From the NCBI GenBank assembly GCA_947455195.1, contig CANGMI010000006.1:310001-374000 (forward strand): DNA of 64,000 nt, in the 5' to 3' direction. Below the pieces are notes generated by a model. It was not told where the DNA came from. It was given only the letters and a program-made list of their open reading frames with translations, and ran no database searches. This document shows, in pieces, positions 18,217-27,884 of this stretch (the first letter of the stretch is position 1; each line of letters starts with the position of its first letter). The position numbers were made by a program, and so were the translations under genes. This DNA is from Pseudomonadota bacterium. GTDB lineage: Bacteria > Pseudomonadota > Gammaproteobacteria > Burkholderiales > SG8-39.

Positions 18217-19200
18217 ATGGCTGAAGCCGACAACAATCCGACCCTGACCGGACTTGCCACGTTGCCCACGCTCGATGCCCTGATGCAGGCGCTCGATGCC
18301 CGCGACATGACGCCGGGTTGGATACCGCGCGACAAGCCGATCCTCACCGCCACGATGAAGTCGCAGTTCGTACCGGCGCACTGGCGCTATGCCGAGGCGC
18401 GAGCCGCCATGCAGTCGGCCGGCCGCCTCATCGACACCGAACTGGCCGAGCGGCGCAACTTCGTGATGCGCAACCCGGTCGAGGGCAACGACTTCTCGAC
18501 GCTGCGCACCCTCATCTGCGCCTACCAGTCGATCCTGCCCGGCGAACGGGCCCGATCACATCGCCACACCCCGCATGCCCTGCGCGTGATCCTCGAATCG
18601 AAAGGGTCATTTTCCATCGTCGACGGCGAGAAGACCCCGATGGAAACCGGCGACATCGTCCTGACACCCGGCTGGTCGTGGCACGGCCACGGCCACGATG
18701 GCGATGGGCAGGCCTACTGGTTCGACGGGCTCGATGTGCCGCTCACCCAGTTGCTCGAGCCCATGTTCTGCGAAGACCACCCCGACGGATGGGAGAAGGT
18801 CGATACGGTCACCGACCATTCGCCGATGCGCTTCATCTGGGCCGACACCCTGGCTGCCCTCGCGCAGGCGCCGGCCGATGCCACCGGTCATTTCGGCACC
18901 ACGATCACGCTGCCAGCCCCGACGATGCCCTCGATCCAGCTGCAGGTGCACCAGTGGCAGGCCGGGTGGCGCAACACCCCTTACCGGCATGCGTCCAACA
19001 TGATCTACGTGGTCATGCAGGGTGAGGGCACCTCGAGCATCGGCGACCAGACCTTCCACTGGAGTCACGGGGATACCATCGCGGCCCCGGCCTGGAACCG
19101 CATCGCGCATCAGGCGAGCACCGACACGGTGATGTTCTGCATGAGCGATGAAGCCCTGATGCGCTGGGCCCACTACTACCGGATCGAATCACTGGCATGA
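18217..19200 (+). CDS. Bicupin dioxygenase, gentisate 1,2-dioxygenase-like
   Basis: The 327-residue protein resembles gentisate 1,2-dioxygenases, Fe(II) enzymes that open the aromatic ring of gentisate. The first cupin shows SHRHTPHALRVILES and later HGHGHDG with the family pattern WFDGLDVPL; the second cupin (about 225-320) has lost obvious metal-ligand histidines in the first motif (YRHASNMIYVV retains one). TGGAG precedes the ATG at 18217; a longer frame to 18094 overlaps the preceding gene and is rejected. It overlaps the downstream deacetylase gene by four bases, so the two act together. A 1-hydroxy-2-naphthoate or salicylate dioxygenase is an alternative. Confidence 0.75.
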   Translation: MAEADNNPTLTGLATLPTLDALMQALDARDMTPGWIPRDKPILTATMKSQFVPAHWRYAEARAAMQSAGRLIDTELAERRNFVMRNPVEGNDFSTLRTLICAYQSILPGERARSHRHTPHALRVILESKGSFSIVDGEKTPMETGDIVLTPGWSWHGHGHDGDGQAYWFDGLDVPLTQLLEPMFCEDHPDGWEKVDTVTDHSPMRFIWADTLAALAQAPADATGHFGTTITLPAPTMPSIQLQVHQWQAGWRNTPYRHASNMIYVVMQGEGTSSIGDQTFHWSHGDTIAAPAWNRIAHQASTDTVMFCMSDEALMRWAHYYRIESLA

Positions 19201-20069
19201 CCGTGGCAAGCACCCTGACTCCGAAGACCCCGCTCAGCTGGCCGGGTGGCGCGCGCATCGCGGTGATGGTCACCGTGATGTTCGAAAGCTGGCCCGAAGG
19301 CAAGGCACCCCCCTATTCCCCGATGGCAAGCCCGCTGCGGGAGGGGACCATCGACCGTCAGGGCTTTGCCTGGGCCGAGTACGGCGGGCGTGCCGGCATC
19401 TGGCGCCTGCTCCAGATCTTCGAGCGCTTCGGCGTCAAGGCGACGGTTGCGGCCAACGCCAAGTCACTCGAGCGCCATCCGGAGGCCGCACGGGCCATTG
19501 TCGAGCAGGGGCACGAGGTAGCCGGGCACGGGTATACCCAGGACCAGTTCATGGTCTACCTCGAGCGAGACGAGGAAAAGGCGCTCATCGAACGCTGCTC
19601 GACCCTCATCGAACAAGCCACCGGGCGACGTCCGGTGGGCTGGGCCAGCCCGCGCATGACCGCCTCGCCCAATACGGCCGAGCTGCTCGCCGCGGCCGGT
19701 TATCGCTGGCATGGCGACATTCACGATGCCGACCTGCCGGTGCGCGTGGTGACACCGACCGGGGAGCTGGTGGGACTCCCGCACAGTGAATTCACCGACA
19801 ACCGGGTCATGCGGGGCAGCCCGCGGGACTTCCAGAGTGTGTATGTCGATACCTTCGACTTCCTCTACCGACATGAAGCGCCAGCGCTGCTCAACCTGAC
19901 GGTGCATGCGCACTGGGGCGGGCGACCGCCGATGGCCGCCGTGCTCTCGCAGGTGCTCGAGCATTTCACCCGGACACCGGGCGTCTGGTTCGCACGCCAT
20001 GACGAGGTGGCCGACTGGGTGACCTCGCAAGGCAGTCTGCCGCCGGCCGCCGCGCCTACTCGAGCGTGA
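19197..20069 (+). CDS. Polysaccharide deacetylase-family hydrolase (PuuE-like)
   Basis: A 290-residue NodB-fold protein of the polysaccharide deacetylase superfamily, closest in layout to the allantoinase PuuE branch rather than to cell-wall deacetylases, since it has no signal peptide. Seen are the FGVKATVAANAKSLE strand, QGHEVAGHGYTQD (metal-site histidine region), and VHAHWGGRPPM near the C-terminus. The usual first NodB Asp-Asp motif is not obvious. It starts inside the stop codon of the cupin gene (ATGA), implying a shared catabolic pathway, possibly amide or ring-fission product hydrolysis. The last 14 bases overlap the end of the convergent Bug gene. Confidence 0.7.
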   Translation: MTVASTLTPKTPLSWPGGARIAVMVTVMFESWPEGKAPPYSPMASPLREGTIDRQGFAWAEYGGRAGIWRLLQIFERFGVKATVAANAKSLERHPEAARAIVEQGHEVAGHGYTQDQFMVYLERDEEKALIERCSTLIEQATGRRPVGWASPRMTASPNTAELLAAAGYRWHGDIHDADLPVRVVTPTGELVGLPHSEFTDNRVMRGSPRDFQSVYVDTFDFLYRHEAPALLNLTVHAHWGGRPPMAAVLSQVLEHFTRTPGVWFARHDEVADWVTSQGSLPPAAAPTRA

Positions 20070-21057
20070 TCCGGGCCGCGTTGACGATGCCCCGGTAGAC
20101 ATCGACACTCGCGGCAAGCTGCTCGGCAAACTCGCGGCTGCTCGACACCTTGACCTGGAAGCCCGCAGCCTCCAGCTTCGATCGGACGTCGGGTGCGACC
20201 GTGGCGGTCGCAAGTTCAGCCTGCAGGCGCCCGACGATCGGGGCGGGCAAGCCTGCCGGACCGAGCAAGCCAATCCAGGTGCTCGGGACCGCAAAGCCGG
20301 GCAGGCCGGCCTCGGCCACCGTGGGTGTCTCGGGCGATGCGTCGGCACGATGCGCTTCGATGACCGCGAGTGCCTGCAACTTGCCGGTCTTCACGTGCGG
20401 CAGGACATTCGAGAGCACCAGAACACCCACCGGAATCTGCCCTCCCAGCAGGTCGGTGAGGAGGGGTGCGCCGCCCTTGTAGGCCACGTGAACCATATCG
20501 ATGCCGGCCTTGGCATTGAGCATCTCGCCACCGAGGTGCTGCGACGATCCGACGCCGGTCGTGCCGTAGGAGAGCTTGCCCGGCCGACTGCGGCCGTACT
20601 CGATCAGCTCGCGCAGGGTCTTCACCGGCACGCTGGCGTTGACGGCGACCACCTGGGGGAGGGTGGCCAGGATGGCCACCGGCGTGAAGTCACGCACCGA
20701 GTCAAACGGCATCGGGCGCGCAAAGAGCGGGAACGTGCTGTGGGGTGGCCCGACCGCGAGCAGCACGGTGTAGCCATCGGGCGCCGCGCGGGCAACCACC
20801 TCGGTCCCGATGACGGCACCGCCGCCGCCCCGATTGTCGATGACAACCGGCTGGCCAAGCTGATCGGACAGGCGCTGACCGATGGCGCGTGCGACCGTGT
20901 CGGTCGCACCGCCCGCGGCATAGGGCACCACGATGCGTACCGGCTTGGCGGGCCACGCCTGGGCCAGCACAGGCCGGGCCACCAGCGCGGTCCCTTGCAG
21001 GCCGGCAACGGCCACGAGGGCCGCCAAGGCCGTGACGAGGGGTCTGCCCTGTTTCAT
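20056..21057 (-). CDS. Tripartite tricarboxylate (Bug/TctC) binding protein
   Basis: Periplasmic solute-binding protein of the Bug/TctC family, very expanded in Burkholderiales. The start at 21057 yields a classic signal peptide (MKQGRPLVTALAALVAVAG ... AQA) and a 333-residue precursor. Family features are AWPAKPVRIVVPYAAGGATD right after cleavage and GTTGVGSSQHLGGE. No TctA or TctB membrane genes lie nearby, as is usual for orphan Bug proteins. It faces the cupin-deacetylase pair tail to tail and may bind their substrate, which is inference from position. Confidence 0.9.
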   Translation of the reverse strand: MKQGRPLVTALAALVAVAGLQGTALVARPVLAQAWPAKPVRIVVPYAAGGATDTVARAIGQRLSDQLGQPVVIDNRGGGGAVIGTEVVARAAPDGYTVLLAVGPPHSTFPLFARPMPFDSVRDFTPVAILATLPQVVAVNASVPVKTLRELIEYGRSRPGKLSYGTTGVGSSQHLGGEMLNAKAGIDMVHVAYKGGAPLLTDLLGGQIPVGVLVLSNVLPHVKTGKLQALAVIEAHRADASPETPTVAEAGLPGFAVPSTWIGLLGPAGLPAPIVGRLQAELATATVAPDVRSKLEAAGFQVKVSSSREFAEQLAASVDVYRGIVNAARITLE

Positions 21058-21131
21058 GAACGGTCTCCACCTGTTCCTGTTCGATGCACGGCGCACCATG
21101 CCGGCAGCCGAGGGCTGCCGCGGGGCGTCAC

Positions 21132-21746
21132 TCAGACGGCTGGAAATGCCGTTTCCGCGCCACCCAACCAGGCACGCCCCTGCGCGTAGAGCCGCTGTAC
21201 ATCGGGGCCTTTCAGCTGTGGCATGTCCATCTTCATGGTGAAGCCGAGCTTGGTCTGCAGATAGGCGAGATGGCGATAGCCTTCGGGGAAGCGCTCGAGT
21301 TCGGCACGATCGAGCGTCAGTGCACCACCCGGGGTCACCAGGTCCATCCGATCCTTTTCATAGATCGGCTGACGGCGCACGATGCCCCAGCGGCCCGCGC
21401 GGCGCGCGAAGAAATCATAGAACCGCCCGGTACAGAGCACATCGACCACCACGCCGTCGATCAGACCGCGCTGATTGATCGTCATCTTGGTCTGTGAGAT
21501 CGCACGGTCACCGGCCAGGTCGACGCTCGTGCCGCCCAGGAAATGCAGGATGCTGACGCCCTTCTCGAACCCGGCCCGGCTCACCGCGATGAAGTCCGGG
21601 GCAGGGCCCTGAAACCAGGTGGCCGACATCCAGCCATCGTCATGCCACACGGTGGCAAAGCGCTCCCAGTCGCCAGCATCACGCCAGAGTGCCCAGTTGT
21701 TGACGACCTCGGCAACCGCGAGGCGGTCGCTCATCAATGCATCCAT
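21132..21746 (-). CDS. SnoaL/NTF2-like domain protein
   Basis: A 204-residue protein of the nuclear-transport-factor-2-like fold (SnoaL-like/DUF4440), seen in the N-terminal pattern DRLAVAEVVNNWALWRDAGDWERFATVWHDDGWM and the later GRFYDFFARRAGRWGIVRRQPIYEKD. Such proteins include ring-hydroxylating dioxygenase small subunits, isomerases and dehydratases; the activity cannot be assigned. The ATG at 21746 has GAGGTGG just upstream; two further in-frame codons reach a GTG at 21752. It lies 74 bases upstream of the Bug gene on the same strand, so both may be cotranscribed as part of a catabolic patch. Confidence 0.75.
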   Translation of the reverse strand: MDALMSDRLAVAEVVNNWALWRDAGDWERFATVWHDDGWMSATWFQGPAPDFIAVSRAGFEKGVSILHFLGGTSVDLAGDRAISQTKMTINQRGLIDGVVVDVLCTGRFYDFFARRAGRWGIVRRQPIYEKDRMDLVTPGGALTLDRAELERFPEGYRHLAYLQTKLGFTMKMDMPQLKGPDVQRLYAQGRAWLGGAETAFPAV

Positions 21747-21829
21747 TTCCACCTCGTGCGATCGGTTTCAACGACGAACCGGCGGCCAGCGGGGCACCAT
21801 GCCCGGCCGGCCAGCGGGTATCGGATCGC

Positions 21830-23047
21830 TCAGGCCCCCATGCGGCGCTTCAGTTCGCCGTCGATGGTGTCCATGAACTCGTCGGTGGTCTGGTAGGGGT
21901 GATCGGGGCGGATCAGGATGGCCAGATCCTTGGTCATCTTGCCCGACTCGACCACATCGACGCAGACCTTCTCGAGGGTGTCGGCAAACTTGACCACCTC
22001 GGGGGTGTTGTCGAACTGACCGCGATAGTGCAGGCCACGCGTCCAGGCGAAGATCGAGGCGATCGGATTGGTGGAGGTGGGCTTGCCCTGCTGGTGCATG
22101 CGGTAGTGGCGGGTCACGGTGCCGTGCGCGGCTTCGGCTTCGATCGACTTGCCATCGGGCGACATCAGCACCGAAGTCATCAGGCCGAGCGAACCATAGC
22201 CTTGCGCCACGGTGTCGGACTGCACGTCGCCGTCGTAGTTCTTGCAGGCCCAGAGGTAGCCACCGCTCCACTTCATGTTGGCTGCCACCATGTCGTCGAT
22301 GAGACGGTGCTCGTAGACAAGGCCAGCCGCATCGAACTTCGCCTTGAAGTCGGCGTCGAAGATTTCCTGAAACAGGTTCTTGAAGCGACCGTCGTAGACC
22401 TTGAGGATGGTGTTCTTGGTCGACAGGTACACCGAGTAGTTGCGCGACAGGCCATAGGTGAAGCAGGCGCGCGCAAAGCCGGCGATCGACTCGTCGAGGT
22501 TGAACATGCCGAGGAACACGCCGGCACCCTTGGTCTGGATGACTTCGCGCTCGACCACGGGGCCACCGTCGGCCGGGGTGTAGCTGATCTTGAGCGTGCC
22601 CGCGCCGGGGAACCGCATGTCCTGGGCACGGTACTGATCGCCAAAGCCGTGACGGGCGACCACAACGGGCTTGTCCCAGTGCGCCACGAGACGCGGCACG
22701 TTACGGCAGATGATCGGCTCGCGGAAGATCGTGCCGTCGAGGATGTTGCGGATGGTGCCGTTGGGGCTGCGCCACATCTGCTTGAGGCCGAACTCCTTCA
22801 CGCGGGCCTCATCGGGGGTGATCGTCGCGCACTTCACCGCAACGCCATGCTTCAGCGTGGCATTGGCCGAATCGATCGTGATCTGGTCATCGGTCTCATC
22901 GCGCTTTTCCATGCCGAGGTCGTAGTACTTCAGGTCGACATCGAGGTACGGCAGGATCAGCTTCTCGCGGATGCGATGCCAGATGATGCGGGTCATCTCG
23001 TCGCCATCCATCTCGACGATCGGGTTCTTTACCTGGATCTTTGCCAT
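21830..23047 (-). CDS. icd: NADP-dependent isocitrate dehydrogenase
   Basis: A 405-residue homodimeric NADP isocitrate dehydrogenase of the eukaryote-like (type II) subfamily, which makes 2-oxoglutarate and NADPH in the TCA cycle. The start at 23047 gives [21 protein letters not shown], the usual N-terminus, behind a GGGGGAA Shine-Dalgarno sequence. Substrate and metal motifs are present: [21 protein letters not shown], the [17 protein letters not shown] serine/arginine region, and [16 protein letters not shown]. An ORF continues upstream but overlaps the adjoining livF region and is not coding for this protein. Confidence 0.95.
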   Translation of the reverse strand: MAKIQVKNPIVEMDGDEMTRIIWHRIREKLILPYLDVDLKYYDLGMEKRDETDDQITIDSANATLKHGVAVKCATITPDEARVKEFGLKQMWRSPNGTIRNILDGTIFREPIICRNVPRLVAHWDKPVVVARHGFGDQYRAQDMRFPGAGTLKISYTPADGGPVVEREVIQTKGAGVFLGMFNLDESIAGFARACFTYGLSRNYSVYLSTKNTILKVYDGRFKNLFQEIFDADFKAKFDAAGLVYEHRLIDDMVAANMKWSGGYLWACKNYDGDVQSDTVAQGYGSLGLMTSVLMSPDGKSIEAEAAHGTVTRHYRMHQQGKPTSTNPIASIFAWTRGLHYRGQFDNTPEVVKFADTLEKVCVDVVESGKMTKDLAILIRPDHPYQTTDEFMDTIDGELKRRMGA

Positions 23048-23126
23048 CTCTATTCCCCCTGGTGCGGCGCGGCGCAACAAAACCTCGATTATCGCCGATC
23101 CAGGCCTGGGTGGCGAGCGAACTGCG

Positions 23127-23834
23127 TCACGCACCGCCCAGATAAGCGGCCCGAATATCGGGGCGCTCGAGCAGGTCGGCAGCGGCCGCGGCGGCAACGA
23201 TCGAGCCCCCCTCGAGCACATAGCCCCGATCGGCCACCTCGAGGGCGAGGGCCACGTTCTGCTCGATGAGGAGCATCGAGACCCCCTCGGCATGCACCGC
23301 GCGAATCACCTCGAACACCTGCTGCACCACCGAGGGCGCAAGCCCGAGCGAGGGCTCGTCGATGAGGAGAAGCCGCGGGCGTGCCATGAGCGCACGGCCG
23401 ATGGCCACCATCTGCTGCTGACCACCCGAGAGCGTGCCCGCCATCTGGCTGCGCCGCTCACGCAGGATCGGAAACATCCGGTAGACCCGCTCCAGACCCT
23501 CGTCGCGTGCCGCGCGTGCCGAACGCCGGTAGCACCCCATGTCGAGATTTTCCTCGACGCTCATCGCCCCGAAAAGGCGGCGACCCTCGGGAATGAGGGC
23601 AATGCCCAGATCACCGAGCGCCTGAGGCGGCAGGCGACCCAGATCGACACCCTCCCACGTCAGCCGGCCCGATCGGATCGGGAGCAGCCGTGCGATCACG
23701 TTGACCAGCGTGGTCTTGCCCGCCCCGTTGGCACCCACCACCGCCACCAGTTCGCCCGCAGCGATCTCGAGCGAGACATCGGAGAGCGCGACCGCATCAC
23801 CGTAACCGGCAACAATCGATTCGAGGTTCAGCAT
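23127..23834 (-). CDS. livF: ABC transporter ATP-binding protein LivF (system 1)
   Basis: A 235-residue ATPase of the HAAT (branched-chain amino acid-like) ABC family. Walker A is GANGAGKTT (about 34-42), the signature is LSGGQQQM, and Walker B is [11 protein letters not shown]. The segment [15 protein letters not shown] is typical of LivF. It overlaps the preceding livMG gene by seven bases and closes the operon livK-livH-livMG-livF. The transported ligand is unknown; family members also carry amides, ureas and aromatic acids. Confidence 0.93.
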   Translation of the reverse strand: MLNLESIVAGYGDAVALSDVSLEIAAGELVAVVGANGAGKTTLVNVIARLLPIRSGRLTWEGVDLGRLPPQALGDLGIALIPEGRRLFGAMSVEENLDMGCYRRSARAARDEGLERVYRMFPILRERRSQMAGTLSGGQQQMVAIGRALMARPRLLLIDEPSLGLAPSVVQQVFEVIRAVHAEGVSMLLIEQNVALALEVADRGYVLEGGSIVAAAAAADLLERPDIRAAYLGGA

Positions 23835-25672
23835 GCGGCCGTTCCCAGGTAGGCCTCGATCACCTGCGGCTCGCGCACCACGTCGGCGGGCCGTCCCTGG
23901 GCAATCACGCGGCCCTGGTTGAGCACGATGAGGCGATCGGTGAGGGCCAGCACGGCACGCATGTTGTGCTCGATGAAGAGGATGGTAGTACCCGCATCGC
24001 GGATGCTGCGCACCATCGCGATGGCACTGTCGATTTCGGCTGGCGTGAGCCCGGCCAGCACTTCGTCGAGCAGAACAACCCGCGGCCGGATGGCCAGCGC
24101 CCGTGCCAGTTCGAGAAACTTGCGCTGATGAAGGTTGAGCATCGAGGGCAGATCCGCCGCTCGATCGAGCAGACCGACGAAAGCGAGCGCCTCGCGCGCC
24201 CGCTCGAGCGCCTCCGCGGGGGCGAGTTGCAGCCCGCCGAACATCGCCGGCAGGGCCACATTCTCGAGCACGCTCAGGCGCGCGAAGGGACGCGGAATCT
24301 GATAGGTGCGGGCGATGCCGGCGCGCGCCGCGCGGTGCGCCGGCAACCGGGCAAGGTCGATGCCATCGAGGAGCACCTGGCCCGCGGTCGGGTGCAGCAG
24401 ACCGGTGATCACGTTCACCAGCGTCGACTTGCCCGAGCCATTGGGGCCCACCAGCCCCAGAATCTCGCCCGCGCGCACCTCGAGCGACACGCCGTCGAGT
24501 GCCTTCACGCCCTTGAAGGCCATGTGGATGGCCTCGCAGCGCAGGAACGGTGCCCCGGCACCGTCAGACCCGACGCCAGACACCGCATCCGATGCGGTGC
24601 TCGGCCTGGGCGCCACGTGAGCAACCGGCATCGCCGGTCGGGCCGCGCGCGGCTGCCAGCGGGCGCGCAAGCTGCTCATCGATCCGGCAAACCCCTGCGG
24701 CAGGAAGAGAATGACCAGAATGAGCGTGAGGCCGATGAGCGCCCGGCCGGCCAGTGCCCACTCGCCGCCCACGAAGGCATAGGTGAGCGCGGTGACGACG
24801 ATGGCACCCAGGGCCGGACCGTACCAGCGGCGCATGCCGCCCATGACGCTCATCAGGACAACGTAGAGCGGCACCGTGATCGAGAAGGTCTCCGACACGG
24901 TCACGTAGGTGACGAACACCGCGTGAATGCCACCGGCAATGCCGGCAAGACCGGCCGACAGACCGATCGCGCGCAGCTTGTAGCTGAAGGTGGGGACACC
25001 CATCACTTCGGCCACATCTTCGTCATCGGCAATGGCAAAGAGCGCCCGGCCGACGCGCGAATACTGCAACTGCCAGGCGAGCGCCAGGGCGAGGGCTGCC
25101 ACCAGCAGGGCCATCAGGTAGAGCGTCGAGGCCGGCGTGGCATACAGACGCGGCAAGGAGACGCCGCTCAGGAACACGCCCGGCCCCCCATCGATGGGTG
25201 TGTTGAGCGCGATGGTGGCGAGGACAAACGTGATCGCAAGCGTCAGCAGGGCAAAGAGTTCGCCGCGCAGGCGTCGAACCCGGAACACCACCGCACCAAT
25301 CCCGACTCCGAGCAGCATCGAGGCGAGGCCGGCGAGCGGCAGGGTCGCCAGAAAGGGCATCTCGGCGGCCGTGGTCAGCGTGGCCGTGGTGTAGACACCG
25401 ACCCCGAAGAAGGCGCCATGGCCGAACGAGAAGTAGCCCGAATAGCCACTGAGGATGGTCCATGAGGTGGCGAGTGCCACCCACAGGAAGACCAGGTAGA
25501 GGAACGACTCGAAGAAGGCCGGCGGATGCGCCAGCGGCAGACAGGCCAGTGCCACGAGGACGGCCACGGCCGCCCCGATCCGACCCGCCGGGCGTTGACC
25601 GGGCACAGGCCGGGCCTGCACGTTTGCGGGCCGCACCGGTTGTCCCGCCGACGTGTCGGGCGGCTCAGACAC
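23828..25672 (-). CDS. Fused LivM permease-LivG ATPase (system 1)
   Basis: A single 614-residue polypeptide joins two parts normally encoded separately. Residues about 30-335 are a LivM-type permease with eight or more hydrophobic segments and the SGYSGYFSFGHGAFFGVG motif. After an Ala/Pro-rich linker, residues about 375-614 are a LivG ATPase with GPNGSGKST (Walker A), LNLHQRKFLELARAL in place of a canonical signature, and VVLLDEVLAGL (Walker B). The frame is continuous without a stop between them, so this is a genuine fusion in the sequence given. Such fusions are known in Burkholderiales. Confidence 0.92.
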   Translation of the reverse strand: MSEPPDTSAGQPVRPANVQARPVPGQRPAGRIGAAVAVLVALACLPLAHPPAFFESFLYLVFLWVALATSWTILSGYSGYFSFGHGAFFGVGVYTTATLTTAAEMPFLATLPLAGLASMLLGVGIGAVVFRVRRLRGELFALLTLAITFVLATIALNTPIDGGPGVFLSGVSLPRLYATPASTLYLMALLVAALALALAWQLQYSRVGRALFAIADDEDVAEVMGVPTFSYKLRAIGLSAGLAGIAGGIHAVFVTYVTVSETFSITVPLYVVLMSVMGGMRRWYGPALGAIVVTALTYAFVGGEWALAGRALIGLTLILVILFLPQGFAGSMSSLRARWQPRAARPAMPVAHVAPRPSTASDAVSGVGSDGAGAPFLRCEAIHMAFKGVKALDGVSLEVRAGEILGLVGPNGSGKSTLVNVITGLLHPTAGQVLLDGIDLARLPAHRAARAGIARTYQIPRPFARLSVLENVALPAMFGGLQLAPAEALERAREALAFVGLLDRAADLPSMLNLHQRKFLELARALAIRPRVVLLDEVLAGLTPAEIDSAIAMVRSIRDAGTTILFIEHNMRAVLALTDRLIVLNQGRVIAQGRPADVVREPQVIEAYLGTAAC

Positions 25673-26516
25673 GATCGGGCCGCAGCACGAGAATGAAGAT
25701 GAGCAGACTGAACGAGACCAGCGGTGCCCAGGAAGGTGCGGTCAGCGCCATCGTCAGCGCCTCTGCAATGCCGATGAGAATCGAGGCGGCCAGCAACCCC
25801 AGCGGATTGCCCAGGCCCCCGAGGATGACCGCAGCCAGCACGACGCCCAGCGAGCCGAACATCTGCGACGGGGATATGGGTGAACCCACCGCCACGAACA
25901 CCCCGGCGAGGGCACCGGTGGCCGCCGCCACACCCGAGAGCACGAAGGCAAGGCGCCGGTGACTGACCCCGAACGCCGCGGCGATCACCGGATTCTGGGC
26001 ACTGGCACGCAGCGCCTTGCCGACATAGGTGTGACGCAGCCAGGCCCAGGCGGCCACGACGACGGCCAGCGTCACCAGGAGCAGGATCGCCTCGACCACC
26101 GGCACATAGAGCGGACCGAGCTTCACCGACCAGGTCGACAGCGGCGTCTCCATGCGCCGCACATCGGCCGTCCAGATCCACTGGATGAGACTTTCGATCA
26201 CGATGGTGAGACCGAAGGTGACCAGCAGCGAGGCGAACTCATCGACCGAGAAGCGGGCAAAGAGCCACTGCAGGGCCACCCCCAGCAGGAAGAACAGCGG
26301 CAGGGCGAGCACCACCACCAGGGTCGGGCTCCAGCCCGAGACGCTGATGCATTGATAGACCAGGTAACCCGCCAGAAACACGAAGGCAAAGTGCGCCAGA
26401 TTGATGATGCGCAGAAGCCCCCAGGCAAGCGAGATGCCCAGACCCATGAGTGCGTACAGCGCCCCGGAAAACACCCCGGAGAGCACCGACTGGGCAAGCA
26501 GTGTCGAGCTGGGCAT
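25665..26516 (-). CDS. livH: ABC transporter permease LivH (system 1)
   Basis: A 283-residue inner-membrane permease of the LivH family, with about eight hydrophobic segments. The N-terminal GALYALMGLGISLAWGLLRIINLAHFAF motif region is diagnostic. It overlaps the start of livMG by eight bases and follows livK by 53 bases, fitting a livK-livH-livMG-livF transcript. Confidence 0.92.
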   Translation of the reverse strand: MPSSTLLAQSVLSGVFSGALYALMGLGISLAWGLLRIINLAHFAFVFLAGYLVYQCISVSGWSPTLVVVLALPLFFLLGVALQWLFARFSVDEFASLLVTFGLTIVIESLIQWIWTADVRRMETPLSTWSVKLGPLYVPVVEAILLLVTLAVVVAAWAWLRHTYVGKALRASAQNPVIAAAFGVSHRRLAFVLSGVAAATGALAGVFVAVGSPISPSQMFGSLGVVLAAVILGGLGNPLGLLAASILIGIAEALTMALTAPSWAPLVSFSLLIFILVLRPDRV

Positions 26517-26569
26517 CGTCGTGCCGACTCAGGCGAGAACGGTGTCGGCCGCCCGGGTCAGGTACGCGA

Positions 26570-27787
26570 TCACTGAAGGTTCATCCGCGCGCCAGGGGGA
26601 GCGAACTCGCGCGGCCACACCGTGATCCACCGGCCGGCCTGCACCTGCTTGATCTTCTGGAGGTCATCGCCGTAGTTGCCGGCGCCATCAAAGCGCAGCT
26701 TGCCGATGAGCGTGTCGACCCGGTTGGCACGCAGCCACTGGGCGAGTTTCGCGTCATCGAGGCTGCGCGTCGCCGTCACGGCGGCTTCGAGCGTCTGCCA
26801 GGCTGCATAGGCGACGGCCGCCTGCATGTCGGCATCGAGATAGGTGATGCCAGCCTTGCCGGCGCGTTCGCGGTAGAGACGCGCGAATTCGGTGGCCTGG
26901 GGCGTGTTGGTGAACGGCGCGTGATCCTCGAAGAGGGTCATCGACAGGGCGTTCGCAGCATCGGGCGACTGCGCGAGAGGTCCGGGCGACGGGTACAGGA
27001 AGAATGGATTCTTCGGGGCGTAATCGAGCTTCTTCAGGGCCTCGAGGAGCTGATTGCCCTCGAGCCCGATCGAACCCACCCAGAGGAAGTCGGCGTTGGC
27101 TTCGCGAATGCGAGCGGCAATCGGACCGAAGTCACGCGTCCCGAACTCGAATTCAAGCCAGAGGGCCTCGTTGATCCCGCGCTTCTTCGCGGTTTCGCGA
27201 GCACCCACCGACATGAAGTGAACCGAGGGGAACTTGCTGGTGACAAAAGCCACCGTCTTCGGTGTCTTGCCGTTGGCCGCGAGCGCGTCGAACAGCGTGG
27301 CCGGCAGCGTCTGCTCGGGGACCGCGCCGATCGAATAGACCGGAATCTGGCGCTCGTACTTGGCAAGCTTGGGGATACCGAGCGTGTTGTGAATCAGCAG
27401 CTTGCCATGTCGTTCGGCCACCGCCATCGCCGAGAGGATGCCACCGGTGGCGTAGGGCCCGAGAAGAAGGTCGACCCGGTCGACGGTCACGAGTTTTTCG
27501 TAGAGGCTGCGCGCCAGGTCGGCCTTGGACTGGTCATCGAGGAGCACCCACTCGACCGGACGACCGAGGAAGCCATCGCGCTTGTTGGCCTGCTCGACGT
27601 AGATCTCGCCGACGATCTTGTGGATGAGGCCCGTGGGCGCGAGTGGCCCGGTCAGGGCGAGCGTGCCACCCACACGCACCGGTGCCCCACTGGTGGCAGC
27701 GACGGCGGCGGCCGTGACAAGCGCAGCGCTGACTGCGCACACCAGGCCGGTCAGTTGCAACCCCAGCTTTCTCGAGATGGTCCCCAT
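26570..27787 (-). CDS. Periplasmic substrate-binding protein, LivK family (system 1)
   Basis: A 405-residue type I periplasmic binding protein feeding system 1. The ATG at 27787 follows GGGAGA and gives a Sec signal peptide (MGTISRKLGLQLTGLVCAVSAALVTAAAVAA region). Mature sequence begins with VRVGGTLALTGPLAPTG, the LivK-like N-terminal lobe, and LLGPYATGGILSAMAVAE forms the ligand-site loop. A longer open frame to 27973 is noncoding. The ligand is not deducible; the family binds leucine-type amino acids, amides and aromatic acids. Confidence 0.9.
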   Translation of the reverse strand: MGTISRKLGLQLTGLVCAVSAALVTAAAVAATSGAPVRVGGTLALTGPLAPTGLIHKIVGEIYVEQANKRDGFLGRPVEWVLLDDQSKADLARSLYEKLVTVDRVDLLLGPYATGGILSAMAVAERHGKLLIHNTLGIPKLAKYERQIPVYSIGAVPEQTLPATLFDALAANGKTPKTVAFVTSKFPSVHFMSVGARETAKKRGINEALWLEFEFGTRDFGPIAARIREANADFLWVGSIGLEGNQLLEALKKLDYAPKNPFFLYPSPGPLAQSPDAANALSMTLFEDHAPFTNTPQATEFARLYRERAGKAGITYLDADMQAAVAYAAWQTLEAAVTATRSLDDAKLAQWLRANRVDTLIGKLRFDGAGNYGDDLQKIKQVQAGRWITVWPREFAPPGARMNLQ

Positions 27788-27884
27788 GGCGGTGCTGTCT
27801 CCCTCATCAGGTCTTGCCTGCCCTTGCATCGCAGGTCGGATGGACATGCACCGGTCGGTGCCCGCCCTCGACGGGATTGTAACC

